Position numbers and translations under genes: made by a program. A stretch of 64,000 nt of DNA, taken from the NCBI GenBank assembly GCA_023415205.1, contig JAEZLR010000010.1:24453-88452 (forward strand). The letters run 5' to 3'. This DNA is from Bacillota bacterium (GTDB lineage: Bacteria; Bacillota; Clostridia; DSM-8532). How positions within the stretch are numbered: position 1 is the first letter of the stretch; each line of letters begins with the position of its first letter. Below the pieces are notes generated by a model that ran no database searches, was not told the DNA's origin, and saw only the letters and a list, made by a program, of their open reading frames with translations. This document shows, one piece after another, positions 8,387 through 16,741 of this stretch.

Positions 8387-9208
8387 TTGAGCAGCAAAAA
8401 AAAGAGCAACGCAAGTGTTTTGAATCGCGGTGAGGGAGCAAGCAAATATACATACACCATGCTTTCTGTCGCAGGAATTCTCTCTTTCCTCTTTATCTGG
8501 CAGGTGGCCATACAAACGAATATCATTTCCTCTAAATACCTGTCAAAACCAACTGAACTGATTAAGCTATTCTTTTTAAAATTATATGACACACGACCCG
8601 ATGGCTCTACCTTGCAGGTCAATATCCTGGCCAGCCTGCAGGTGGCTGTGGCGGGCTTGGCCTTAGCCATTGTTATCGGCGTGCCCCTTGGTTTGATCAT
8701 GGGCTGGTATAAGGGGGCCAATGCCATGATAAGCCCGCTGTTTGAAATTCTTCGCCCTATTCCGCCTGTTTCCTGGATTCCTCTCACCATTGTATGGCTG
8801 GGAATAGGTCTTCAGGCAAAGGCCTTTATTATCTTCTTTTCTGCCTTTGTTCCTTGCGTTATTAATTCATATACCGGAATAAGACAAACGAAACAAACGC
8901 TTATAAATGTTGCAAAGACGTGTGGTGCATCAAACTTTACGATTTTTTTAAGGGTGGGCATACCCTCCTCCCTGCCGGTGATGTTCGCAGGTATTCGTGT
9001 GGCACTGGGTAATTCCTGGTCCACCTTGGTCGCCGCAGAAATGCTTGCTGCAAATGCGGGACTCGGTTATATGATTCAAATGGGACGTAACTTTGTACGG
9101 CCGGATATCATCTTGCTGGGCATGGTAGTGATCGGAGGCTTTGGTGCTCTCTTTGCCGCGATTCTCGGCTTTTTTGAGAAGCGTCTTGTCAAGGGAGGGA
9201 AGGCATGA
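8387..9208 (+). CDS. NitT/TauT-type ABC permease 1
   Basis: About 273 residues. The start is uncertain: TTG 8387 is preferred because AGGTGA lies 5 bases upstream, but GTG 8378 and TTG 8363 are in frame. Six membrane segments are visible, with the coupling region EILRPIPPVSWIPLTIVWLGIG near residues 118-140, diagnostic of the SsuC/TauC branch. Its stop overlaps the next permease's ATG (ATGA), so the two are translationally coupled. Having a second, clearly different permease beside it implies a heterodimeric channel rather than the homodimer usual in this family. Confidence 0.9.
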   Translation: MSSKKKSNASVLNRGEGASKYTYTMLSVAGILSFLFIWQVAIQTNIISSKYLSKPTELIKLFFLKLYDTRPDGSTLQVNILASLQVAVAGLALAIVIGVPLGLIMGWYKGANAMISPLFEILRPIPPVSWIPLTIVWLGIGLQAKAFIIFFSAFVPCVINSYTGIRQTKQTLINVAKTCGASNFTIFLRVGIPSSLPVMFAGIRVALGNSWSTLVAAEMLAANAGLGYMIQMGRNFVRPDIILLGMVVIGGFGALFAAILGFFEKRLVKGGKA

Positions 9209-10014
9209 TGATCAATAAAGGATTATCTAGTGGCAGTAAAGCCCGTTATGCGCCATCGGAAAAGCTTTATAAAGTATTGCCCGTGGTCTCCATTGGGTTG
9301 CTGATACTTGCGTGGTTTATGGTGTCATCAAATAATTCGGAGCTGTTTCCTACGCCTGCGGCAACCTGGGATCGCTTTCTTCTGTTGCTCCAGAAGCCCG
9401 TCATGAGAGTCAGCTTCATAGGGCATATCTTTGTGAGTATGCGGCGTATCTTAATCGCATTGGTCGCCAGTTGGGTCCTTGGCATTTTATTCGGTGTCCT
9501 CATTGGCTGGAATAAAAAAATGAATGCCTTTTTTGGTGCCATTTTCGAGCTTATTCGCCCCATTCCCCCTCTTGCCTGGATCCCGCTTATTACAATCTGG
9601 TTTGGTATCGAAGAGTTCTCCAAGATTCTCATTGTGTTTATTGGTGCGATTATGGCCGTTGTTATTAATACCAGAGCAGGTATGCAAAGTATTGAACAGA
9701 TTTACCTGGATGTGGGCACCGCCTTTAACGGTTCAAAGCGTCAGATATTAACTGAGATTGCTATTCCCGCCGCGCTTCCGGTGATTTTTGCAGGTATTCG
9801 TACTTCCACAAGCGTGGCTTGGACGGTGGTGCTTGCCGCTGAGATGGTCGGTGCAAATGCGGGAGTGGGGTTCCTGGTCGTCCGTGGCATGAATGGTGAT
9901 GATATGCCTCTGGTTTTGGTTGCCATGGTTACTATTGGCGTTATCGGTGCATTACTGGCGGTTATTACATCTTTGATTGAAAGGTTGGTTTGTCCATGGA
10001 TGATAAAAAAGTAA
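9205..10014 (+). CDS. NitT/TauT-type ABC permease 2
   Basis: A 269-residue second permease of the same importer. It has the conserved coupling segment ELIRPIPPLAWIPLITIWFGIE (residues 115-136) and a C-terminal membrane hairpin. It overlaps the preceding permease by 4 bases and the following ATPase by 19 bases, so the three are made together. It resembles permease 1 along its length but is far from identical, which suggests old duplication and specialisation. ATG start at 9205 preceded by GGGAGGGAAGG. Confidence 0.92.
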   Translation: MMINKGLSSGSKARYAPSEKLYKVLPVVSIGLLILAWFMVSSNNSELFPTPAATWDRFLLLLQKPVMRVSFIGHIFVSMRRILIALVASWVLGILFGVLIGWNKKMNAFFGAIFELIRPIPPLAWIPLITIWFGIEEFSKILIVFIGAIMAVVINTRAGMQSIEQIYLDVGTAFNGSKRQILTEIAIPAALPVIFAGIRTSTSVAWTVVLAAEMVGANAGVGFLVVRGMNGDDMPLVLVAMVTIGVIGALLAVITSLIERLVCPWMIKK

Positions 10015-10760
10015 TTCTGTCGATTAAGAATATTTCTAAATCCTTTGTGGAAAAGGGTGGAGAAACGCTTGAAGTGGTCCATGATATCAATCTGGATGTC
10101 TATGAAAATGAGTTTGTTGTTTTATTGGGGCCGGGGCGCTGTGGAAAATCTGTTCTTATGAACATGATTGAAGGTCTTATAGAACCGAGCTCCGGCAGCA
10201 TTGTATTGGATGGGGAAGCCATCAAAGGCAGCGATCCACGTATAGGAATGGTTTTTCAGACCATGGCGCTCATGCCGTGGAAAACGGTCATGGAGAATAC
10301 GGAGCTGGGACTAAAGTTTGCGGGAGTTCCTAAGAAAGAACGCCGTATGATTGCACAGAAAAATATCGAGTTGGTGGGATTGAAGGGTTTTGAAAACGCC
10401 TACCCCAGCCAGCTTTCAGGGGGTATGAAGCAACGGGTGGGTATCGCCCGGGCCTATACCTATAATCCTGAAATTTTATTGATGGATGAGCCCTTCGGGG
10501 CATTGGATGCCCAGACGCGTTACGCCATGGAGGATGAACTGGCCCGTATCTGGGAGCAGCAAAAGAGAACGGTCATATTCGTAACCAATAATATTGAAGA
10601 GGCTGTTTATCTCAGTGATCGTATCGTGCTTTTGAGTGAATGCCCCGCAACAATCAAGGAAATTTATATCAATCATCTGCCACGCCCCAGGGATCAAATG
10701 TCTCCAGAATTTTTGGAATTCCGTCAGATGGTCTCTGACAATACAGACTTAGCGCTGTAG
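9996..10760 (+). CDS. NitT/TauT-type ABC ATPase 1, switch His replaced by Asn
   Basis: A 254-residue nucleotide-binding subunit. ATG 9996 is preferred; TTG 9990 is also in frame with AAAGG 5 bases upstream. The Walker A is GPGRCGKS (residues 45-52, unusual in having Gly-Arg before Cys), the signature is canonical LSGGMKQR (140-147), and Walker B is LLMDEP with the catalytic Glu present. The switch histidine is missing: the segment reads VTNNIEEA, with Asn198 where family members have His. Its partner ATPase keeps that His but has lost the signature motif, so only one of the two ATP sites of the heterodimer looks fully equipped. Confidence 0.92.
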   Translation: MDDKKVILSIKNISKSFVEKGGETLEVVHDINLDVYENEFVVLLGPGRCGKSVLMNMIEGLIEPSSGSIVLDGEAIKGSDPRIGMVFQTMALMPWKTVMENTELGLKFAGVPKKERRMIAQKNIELVGLKGFENAYPSQLSGGMKQRVGIARAYTYNPEILLMDEPFGALDAQTRYAMEDELARIWEQQKRTVIFVTNNIEEAVYLSDRIVLLSECPATIKEIYINHLPRPRDQMSPEFLEFRQMVSDNTDLAL

Positions 10761-10776
10761 CAAGGAGGAAAAACCC

Positions 10777-11532
10777 ATGAGTGAAATGGACAATCGACCG
10801 ATTAAAGTGAAAGTGGAGCATTTGACAAAGAGCTTTGGTGATTTGCTCGTTCTCGATGATGTATCCTTCAACATCAAGAAGGGAGAATTCGTTTGTGTGG
10901 TTGGTCCAACAGGATGCGGAAAGACAACCTTCCTTAACCTGCTGACCAAATTAATTGAGCCTACCTCGGGCAGCCTGTTTATTGACGGCAAACCGGCAGA
11001 TCCAAAGGAGCATAACCTGGCCTTCGTCTTTCAGGAGCCTTCGGCCTACCCCTGGAAAACCGTTGAAGAGAACCTCCGGTTTGGCCTGGAATTAAAAAAA
11101 TTGCCAAAAAAAGAAATTGATGAACGGGTGGAGAATATTATCAAGCTGCTTGGCATGGAGCAGTTTCGTAAAGCCTACCCAAACCAGCTTTCTGTCAGCT
11201 CTGCCCAACGTGTTATTATTGGACGCGCTTTTGCCATGCAACCGGATTTGCTTCTCATGGATGAGCCCTACGGCCAGATGGACATTAAATTAAGGTTTTT
11301 CCTGGAGGATGAAGTCTTGCGTTTATGGCGCGAGATGGGGACAACCGTTGTGTTTATTACGCATAATGTTGAGGAGGCAGTTTATTTGTCCGAAAAGATC
11401 CTCATTCTTTCAAATAAGCCTGCAATCATTAAGGAAGAGATATCCAATAATCTGCCTTACCCGAGAGATATTAAGAGTCCTGAATTCATTGCTTTGCGCA
11501 AACATGTTACTGAACAAATCAAATGGTGGTGA
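10777..11532 (+). CDS. NitT/TauT-type ABC ATPase 2, degenerate signature motif
   Basis: A 251-residue second ATPase of the same importer. Walker A is GPTGCGKTT, the Q-loop FQEP and Walker B LLMDEP are intact, and the switch His196 is present (ITHNVEEA). The ABC signature, LSGGQ/M in relatives, reads LSVSSAQR (residues 138-145), losing both glycines that contact the gamma-phosphate. Combined with the Asn substitution in ATPase 1, both defects fall in the same composite ATP site. AAGGAGG precedes the ATG. Sixteen bases separate it from ATPase 1. Confidence 0.92.
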   Translation: MSEMDNRPIKVKVEHLTKSFGDLLVLDDVSFNIKKGEFVCVVGPTGCGKTTFLNLLTKLIEPTSGSLFIDGKPADPKEHNLAFVFQEPSAYPWKTVEENLRFGLELKKLPKKEIDERVENIIKLLGMEQFRKAYPNQLSVSSAQRVIIGRAFAMQPDLLLMDEPYGQMDIKLRFFLEDEVLRLWREMGTTVVFITHNVEEAVYLSEKILILSNKPAIIKEEISNNLPYPRDIKSPEFIALRKHVTEQIKWW

Positions 11533-11565
11533 ATACCAGCCTTATTATCAACTAAGGAAAGAAGA

Positions 11566-12330
11566 ATGATGATGAATGAGTATAAAAATTCACTAGAGGG
11601 CCAGGTGGCCTTTATTACAGGCGGCGCACAAGGAATTGGGGGTGCTGCAGCGACTGCTTTTGCACGGGCAGGCGCTAAGGTATACATCGTAGCATTGGGA
11701 AAGGAAATCATTGATCGGAAAATTGCTGAGCTTAAGGATGAAGGCTTGAGCGCCGATGGCTGCGAATGCGATGTTACAGACTATGAAGAGCTGTGTAGCG
11801 CAGTTGCCGATTGTGTAGAGAAATTTGGTCAGATAGACATTGTCTATTCCAATGCCGGCGTGGTGTTGGAACGCAAAAGTGTGCTGGAATCAGAACCAAA
11901 GCTATGGAAGAAAACCATCGAGATCAATATGCTGGGGGGTTACTATACAGTCCGTGCCGCATTGCCCTATATGATAAAGAACCCCAATGGCGGCAAGATT
12001 TTGTTTTCCGGTACCGGAAGAGGCAGACGCGCCTCTGCAAACCTGTCGGACTATTCCTGTTCAAAAGCGGGGCAGTGGATGCTGGCACGATGCCTTGCAG
12101 AGGAGCTCTATGAACACAATATCTGTGTCAACGAATTGATCCCCGGACCGGTCAATACTGCGCTAAATGATCCCGGTGATGGGGAAAAGGCCAATGCCGA
12201 TCTGGCAAAAACCAGTGAGATCAATAAGGATCCTATGGACCTGATGGAACTGATGCTGTTTGTGGCGACCCAGTCAAATGTAACCGGGCCCACCGGACAA
12301 GCCTTTGCTTTAAATCGCAGGGAGCTTTAG
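11566..12330 (+). CDS. Short-chain dehydrogenase/reductase
   Basis: A 254-residue classical SDR that oxidises or reduces a hydroxyl/keto group with NAD(P). The cofactor motif TGGAQGIG is at residues 16-23, followed by NAG (about residue 91) and the catalytic Ser with YSCSK (Tyr-x-x-x-Lys, about residues 160-164). The aspartate usually found after beta-2 in NAD enzymes is not obvious, so cofactor choice is open. In the middle of the importer/transketolase operon, it probably acts on the imported polyol or sugar acid before cleavage. Confidence 0.9.
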   Translation: MMMNEYKNSLEGQVAFITGGAQGIGGAAATAFARAGAKVYIVALGKEIIDRKIAELKDEGLSADGCECDVTDYEELCSAVADCVEKFGQIDIVYSNAGVVLERKSVLESEPKLWKKTIEINMLGGYYTVRAALPYMIKNPNGGKILFSGTGRGRRASANLSDYSCSKAGQWMLARCLAEELYEHNICVNELIPGPVNTALNDPGDGEKANADLAKTSEINKDPMDLMELMLFVATQSNVTGPTGQAFALNRREL

Positions 12331-12344
12331 GAGGAGTATTCAAA

Positions 12345-13172
12345 ATGAAAGATTATTCCGTTAGGGAACTTGAAGCTATTGCCAAGGAAATACGAAAGGG
12401 AATTATTGAGGCCATACACTTTGGAGGCTCGGGCCATCCCGGTGGCTCCCTGTCTATTGCAGAAATTCTGACGGTGCTCTACTTTCGAGAAATGAACATA
12501 GACCCGGAAAAACCTAACTGGGAGGATCGGGATCGCTTTGTTCTGTCAAAAGGCCATGCCGCTCCTGCCTTATATGCCGCATTGGCACAGCGGGGGTATT
12601 TTGATAAAGAGGTTTTGAAGACCCTGCGCCATATAGACAGCCTATTACAGGGGCACCCCGATATGAAAAAAACACCAGGAGTGGATATGTCTACCGGATC
12701 ATTGGGGCAAGGAATTTCAGCGGCATGCGGCATCGCCTGCTACGGCAAAAAAACCGACAAAAAGTATCATGTTTATGCCGTTCTAGGTGATGGGGAGATG
12801 CAGGAGGGTATGGTCTGGGAGGCTGTCATGAGTGCGGGCCATTTTGGCCTGGATAATCTGACGGTGTATCTGGATAACAATAACCTGCAAATTGATGGTG
12901 ATGTGGATAAGCTGATGACCATCTATCCTATAAAAGACAAGTTTGAAGCCTTTGGCTGGAATGTTCTGGAGAGCGACGGCCATAACCTTGAAGCACTGAT
13001 TTCGGCGACACAGCTTGCAAAACAGTTTAAGGGAAAGCCCACCCTGATCCTCTGTAAAACCGTTAAGGGTAAGAATGTACAGTTTATGGAGAACCAAGCA
13101 GGCTGGCACGGTGCTTCCATCAATGATGAGCAATACAGGGCGGCTATGGCCCAACTGGAAAATAACGTGTAA
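12345..13172 (+). CDS. Transketolase, N-terminal (thiamine diphosphate-binding) subunit
   Basis: A 275-residue half-transketolase containing the diphosphate-binding domain. GSGHPGGSLS (residues 28-37) is the family start, and the thiamine diphosphate/metal motif runs from GDGEMQEG to LDNNN (about residues 148-176). It makes the active enzyme with the C-terminal subunit encoded 13 bases downstream. Split transketolases are common in Clostridia and include dedicated enzymes for unusual sugars, for example apulose 4-phosphate or 6-deoxy-6-sulfofructose. Its presence in a catabolic operon suggests a dedicated substrate rather than the housekeeping pentose pathway. GGAGGAG precedes the ATG. Confidence 0.94.
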   Translation: MKDYSVRELEAIAKEIRKGIIEAIHFGGSGHPGGSLSIAEILTVLYFREMNIDPEKPNWEDRDRFVLSKGHAAPALYAALAQRGYFDKEVLKTLRHIDSLLQGHPDMKKTPGVDMSTGSLGQGISAACGIACYGKKTDKKYHVYAVLGDGEMQEGMVWEAVMSAGHFGLDNLTVYLDNNNLQIDGDVDKLMTIYPIKDKFEAFGWNVLESDGHNLEALISATQLAKQFKGKPTLILCKTVKGKNVQFMENQAGWHGASINDEQYRAAMAQLENNV

Positions 13173-13185
13173 AGAAGGGTGAGGT

Positions 13186-14130
13186 ATGAGTTCTACAAGA
13201 GAAGCTTACGGCCAGGCATTGGTTGATTTAGGAAGGAAATACCCGTTTTATGTCTTTGATGCGGATCTTTCAAAGGCAACCCAGACCGTTCACTTTGCCA
13301 AAGCGTTTCCCGAGCGATTCACGAACATGGGTATTGCAGAAAACAACATGATTGGCTACGCTGCTGGTTTTGCAGCCAGCGGAGCCACGGTTTTTGCCAG
13401 TTCCTTTGCCATGTTTACCGCCGGTCGCTCCTATGAGCAAATCCGCAATAGCATTGCTTACCCCCACCTGAATGTTAAAATTGCCGCAACCCATGGGGGG
13501 GTGCTCATTGGCGCGGATGGTGGGTCTCACCAATGTGTGGAAGATCTTTCATTAATGCGAACCATTCCGGGCATGGTGGTCATGGTGCCGGCAGACACCC
13601 TAGAGACCTATAAGTGTGTTGAAGCCGCTATTTTACATGATGGACCCGTTTACCTCCGCTTTGGGCGTCTGAGCTCACCCGAAATCTATTCGGTTCCGGA
13701 AGAATGCGCCTTCCAAATCGGGAAGGGAACGGTATTAAAAGAGGGCGAAGATGTCACTCTGATGGGCATCGGTGACATGGTCTGCAGATGCTTGGAGGCC
13801 TCCAAGCTGCTTGAAAAAGAGAACATCCATGCGACGGTCATCGATATGGCCTCCATTAAGCCCATTGATGAAGCGCTTATTAAGAAATATGCCCAAAAAA
13901 CAGGCTGTGTGGTTACAGCCGAAGATCATAATGTGATCGGTGGCTTGGCCAGTGCAGTCAGTGAGGTGCTCACCCGGAATGAACCTGTTCCTCTTGAAGC
14001 CATCGGTCTTCAGGATGTCTTTGGCCGTTCGGGGAGCCCCGAGGATTTAGGGGAGTTTTATCACCTGACCGTTGAGGATATAAAAAATGCAGCACTCAAG
14101 GCAATCAGTCGTAAAAGCCCAAAAGGGTAA
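13186..14130 (+). CDS. Transketolase, C-terminal (pyrimidine-binding) subunit
   Basis: A 314-residue partner of the preceding subunit, carrying the pyrimidine-binding and C-terminal domains. The catalytic glutamate that activates thiamine lies in NMGIAENNMIGYAAGFA (residues 46-62). The segment THGGVLIGADGGSHQ, then EDLSLMR, matches the family, while the C-terminal domain begins around residue 190. Together the two subunits transfer a two-carbon ketol unit between sugars. ATG start with GGGTGAGG upstream. Confidence 0.94.
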   Translation: MSSTREAYGQALVDLGRKYPFYVFDADLSKATQTVHFAKAFPERFTNMGIAENNMIGYAAGFAASGATVFASSFAMFTAGRSYEQIRNSIAYPHLNVKIAATHGGVLIGADGGSHQCVEDLSLMRTIPGMVVMVPADTLETYKCVEAAILHDGPVYLRFGRLSSPEIYSVPEECAFQIGKGTVLKEGEDVTLMGIGDMVCRCLEASKLLEKENIHATVIDMASIKPIDEALIKKYAQKTGCVVTAEDHNVIGGLASAVSEVLTRNEPVPLEAIGLQDVFGRSGSPEDLGEFYHLTVEDIKNAALKAISRKSPKG

Positions 14131-14169
14131 TTTCATTTGTATTGTAGTGGTATGTAGGGGGGATTTTTC

Positions 14170-15207
14170 ATGAAAGCAGCTGTTCTTACAAGCCCGGGAA
14201 AGATAGAAATTCAAGATCGTCCGATTCCCAAATATAATGAAGACGAAGTTCTGGTTCATGTTGACTGTATGGGTATATGTGGCTCCGATTTACACTTTTT
14301 TTCCGATTTCCATATAGGCGTGGCAAGAATTGAAGGCACACGCATCTTGGGCCATGAGGTGTGCGGTACAGTTGTCCAAGCCGGAAATAACGTTAAGTCC
14401 CTCAAGCCCGGAGACAAGGTTGCCTTAGATCCGACTCGAGGCTGTGGTCAGTGTGAATTCTGTCGTTCCGGCAGAGAAAATCTATGTACGACAGGCTCAC
14501 CTCAGTACCTGGGGAATGCTTATACCGACGGGGCCATGCAGGAATATTTTGCATGCCCTGCCAGCAAGGCCTATCTTTTACCAGAGGACTGCCCACCGGA
14601 ACGTGCTTGTTTATTGGAGCCTTTTTCAGTGGCCCTCCATGCGGTAAAACGGGCAAAGATGGAATACGGCGATACCGTTGTTGTTCTGGGAGCAGGATCC
14701 ATCGGCCTTATGACTGTCCTGGCGCTTAAGGAACAGGGTGTCAAAGACATCACGGTGGTTGATCTGGTAAAAAGCAGGCTTGATAAAGCTCGGGAATGTG
14801 GTGCGACAAGCATTATTAATGGCGCCGAAACAGATACCGTACAGGAAGTAATGAGATTAACCGGTGGCAAAGGTGTTTCACGGGTATTTGAAACTGCGGG
14901 CAGTAAATTTACCCAGGCCCAGTCCATTCAGCTGATAAAAAAGGGTGGAACTATAATCATGGTGGGCATGTCCAGCGCTGAGTCTATTGGGTTGGATATT
15001 AATACTTTACTTCGTAAGGAAGGCGATATTCTGACTGTTTTCCGCTTTACAACAGAATTATTGACTGCGGCAGAGTATGTGGGTAAGCATGGAACCCAGC
15101 TTGAAAAGATCATCTCCCATTCCTATGGGCTGGATGAATCCCAAAGGGCCTTTGAAGAAAGCCTTGCTTTGAAAGAGCAGATCATTAAGGCAGTCATACG
15201 CATCTAG
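14170..15207 (+). CDS. Zinc-dependent medium-chain alcohol/polyol dehydrogenase
   Basis: A 345-residue MDR enzyme of the sorbitol/threonine dehydrogenase group. The catalytic zinc ligands are Cys37 (GICGSDLHFF) and the GHE motif near residue 59-62. The structural zinc cluster CGQCEFCRSGRENLC is intact (about residues 92-106), and the Rossmann motif GAGSIG is near residues 174-179. It would interconvert a polyol and a ketose, or reduce an aldehyde, with NAD(P)H. Its position after the split transketolase suggests disposal of an aldehyde product or entry of a polyol; neither can be decided from sequence. Confidence 0.93.
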   Translation: MKAAVLTSPGKIEIQDRPIPKYNEDEVLVHVDCMGICGSDLHFFSDFHIGVARIEGTRILGHEVCGTVVQAGNNVKSLKPGDKVALDPTRGCGQCEFCRSGRENLCTTGSPQYLGNAYTDGAMQEYFACPASKAYLLPEDCPPERACLLEPFSVALHAVKRAKMEYGDTVVVLGAGSIGLMTVLALKEQGVKDITVVDLVKSRLDKARECGATSIINGAETDTVQEVMRLTGGKGVSRVFETAGSKFTQAQSIQLIKKGGTIIMVGMSSAESIGLDINTLLRKEGDILTVFRFTTELLTAAEYVGKHGTQLEKIISHSYGLDESQRAFEESLALKEQIIKAVIRI

Positions 15208-15228
15208 AGCTTAAAAAGGGGGAAAAAC

Positions 15229-16272
15229 ATGGTAAGCGAACTGATTAAGATATCTAAATATGCCGGGATGAGGGAAGACCTTGTTCAGGCCGGCGGCGGA
15301 AATACCTCTGTAAAAACTAAAGAAGATGAAATGCTTATTAAGGGGATGGGCATACAGCTTGCGGACATCAGGGACAATCATGGATATTCTTATGTCAATC
15401 CTCAGATTTTCAGAGATTTTTTCGCTGGGGGCCAGACGCAAGTTGATGAAGAATTAGGAGAGACGCTTCAAAATCAGGCTTATATCAGTGGTCCGCGACC
15501 AGCCATTGAAACCTTTCTGCATGCTATGACGGATACGGTGACATTGCATGTTCACCCGATGCTGGTGAATGTTCTAACATCCAGAACCGGTGGAATGGAA
15601 GTGCTTAAGCAATTGTTTCCTGATGCAATCATGGTGGACTATGCGACTCCGGGAATTGACATTGGTATGGAGTATTTTCTTAAGTGTAAGGATCGTCTTA
15701 TTAACAGGTCAACCTCTGGAATCGCGTTTATGAAAAATCACGGTCTGATTGTGAGCGGGAAATCTGCAGATGAAGTCATTGATAGGACAGAGGACGTTAT
15801 CGCTAGAATTGCAGAGTATCTTGGCTATGACATTACCGCCAATCAAAATGTGACAAAAATCTACAATATCCTTTCCAGGGTGGTTGATACCACGGAGGAT
15901 ATTGTGTACCGCGCAGTTGCACAGGGCATCCTTCAATCGGTGGACGTGCTTCCCCAGAATAGACATACCTTCTGTCCTGATAGTGTGGTTTTCTGTGGTA
16001 AGAGCATCTTGACCTTGGGGGAAGGAACCGAATATGAGCAATTGAAAGCCTTCGTTTCCGAATATGGGAAGCCCAATGTAATCGTTTATAGAAACCAGGC
16101 TTATATCATTGCTTCCTCTGTCAAAAAGGCCAAGGAGACAGAAAGCGTACTGTCTTTCTGTGCTGAAGTCTGTGAGCTGAATAAAAATATACCTATGGAC
16201 TTGCTCCCGGAGCAGGAGGTGGATTTTCTGTTAAACTGGGAGGTTGAAAAGTTCAGAAAAAATATGGCCTGA
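15229..16272 (+). CDS. Class II aldolase/adducin-family protein, long form
   Basis: A 347-residue class II aldolase. The substrate loop GGGNTSVK (residues 22-29) and the zinc-binding LHVHP (about residues 106-110) are present, with a further His in FMKNHGLIVSG (about residue 170). The Glu that acts as base is probably in RPAIETF. It is longer than L-fuculose-phosphate aldolase (about 215 residues), because a C-terminal domain of about 130 residues follows, as in RhaD/RhaE-type fusions and their relatives. It is the last gene of the operon. No kinase is encoded nearby, so its substrate may not carry a conventional phosphate, or phosphorylation happens elsewhere. Confidence 0.88.
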   Translation: MVSELIKISKYAGMREDLVQAGGGNTSVKTKEDEMLIKGMGIQLADIRDNHGYSYVNPQIFRDFFAGGQTQVDEELGETLQNQAYISGPRPAIETFLHAMTDTVTLHVHPMLVNVLTSRTGGMEVLKQLFPDAIMVDYATPGIDIGMEYFLKCKDRLINRSTSGIAFMKNHGLIVSGKSADEVIDRTEDVIARIAEYLGYDITANQNVTKIYNILSRVVDTTEDIVYRAVAQGILQSVDVLPQNRHTFCPDSVVFCGKSILTLGEGTEYEQLKAFVSEYGKPNVIVYRNQAYIIASSVKKAKETESVLSFCAEVCELNKNIPMDLLPEQEVDFLLNWEVEKFRKNMA

Positions 16273-16287
16273 CCTAAAAAGACTAAA

Positions 16288-16330
16288 ATTAAAGCCGCAA
16301 GCTTTTAACGAGCCTGTGGCTTTATTTATT
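16288..16330 (+). terminator. Terminator of importer/transketolase operon
   Basis: Stem AAAGCCgCA (16291-16299) with TGtGGCTTT (16315-16323), followed by ATTTATTT. It lies 18 bases after the aldolase stop and also just past the 3' end of the small minus-strand gene at 16381. Confidence 0.65.
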
Positions 16331-16380
16331 TCACCCAAATGGCTTTATCGTTGAATGGTAGGTCTTAAGCATGTGTCCCT

Positions 16381-16539
16381 TTATCTTTTTCTGTCAGTAT
16401 TAGGGCCTAGGGCCTGCTTTTTTATGTTATGCTCTTTGTTCTGGTTTTCTACAGAATCATCCTTGATATCGTTATAGGATTGTTTTTGGTGGCTTGCCTG
16501 CTGAGCAGCCCGTAAGTTTTTCAAGTCCTCATTGTCCAT
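16381..16539 (-). CDS. Small hydrophilic protein, 52 residues
   Basis: Start ATG at 16539 with a perfect AGGAGGT (16546-16552) six bases upstream, and an uninterrupted 52-codon frame ending in TAA. The product begins MDNEDLKNLRAAQQ and ends KKQALGPNTDRKR. It is rich in Asn, Gln, Lys and Asp, has no hydrophobic segment, and contains no Cys or Trp. I do not recognise a named family. Its size and composition are like those of small clostridial sporulation-associated proteins, which is only a suggestion. It stands alone between two plus-strand operons, so it needs its own promoter. Confidence 0.6.
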   Translation of the reverse strand: MDNEDLKNLRAAQQASHQKQSYNDIKDDSVENQNKEHNIKKQALGPNTDRKR

Positions 16540-16741
16540 ATGAAAACCTCCTGTTTGGATGCATTTAAGCCTAGTTTTTCTTTTTATGAAACGAATATAC
16601 TAACCCTTCTTAATAATATCCGGACTAGTATTAATGATAGAATTAACCCCTTTCATCAAATTTTAACAGGACATTGCTTTTTGAACAGATATGGCATAAA
16701 ATAAGGAATTAAACGCCATCACTCATTGTAGGGAGGCCATT

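Noticed and set aside
7021..11532. Thiamine-precursor (HMP) importer
   Set aside because: The binding-protein family allows it, but co-transcription with five sugar enzymes and no TPP riboswitch upstream makes it unlikely.
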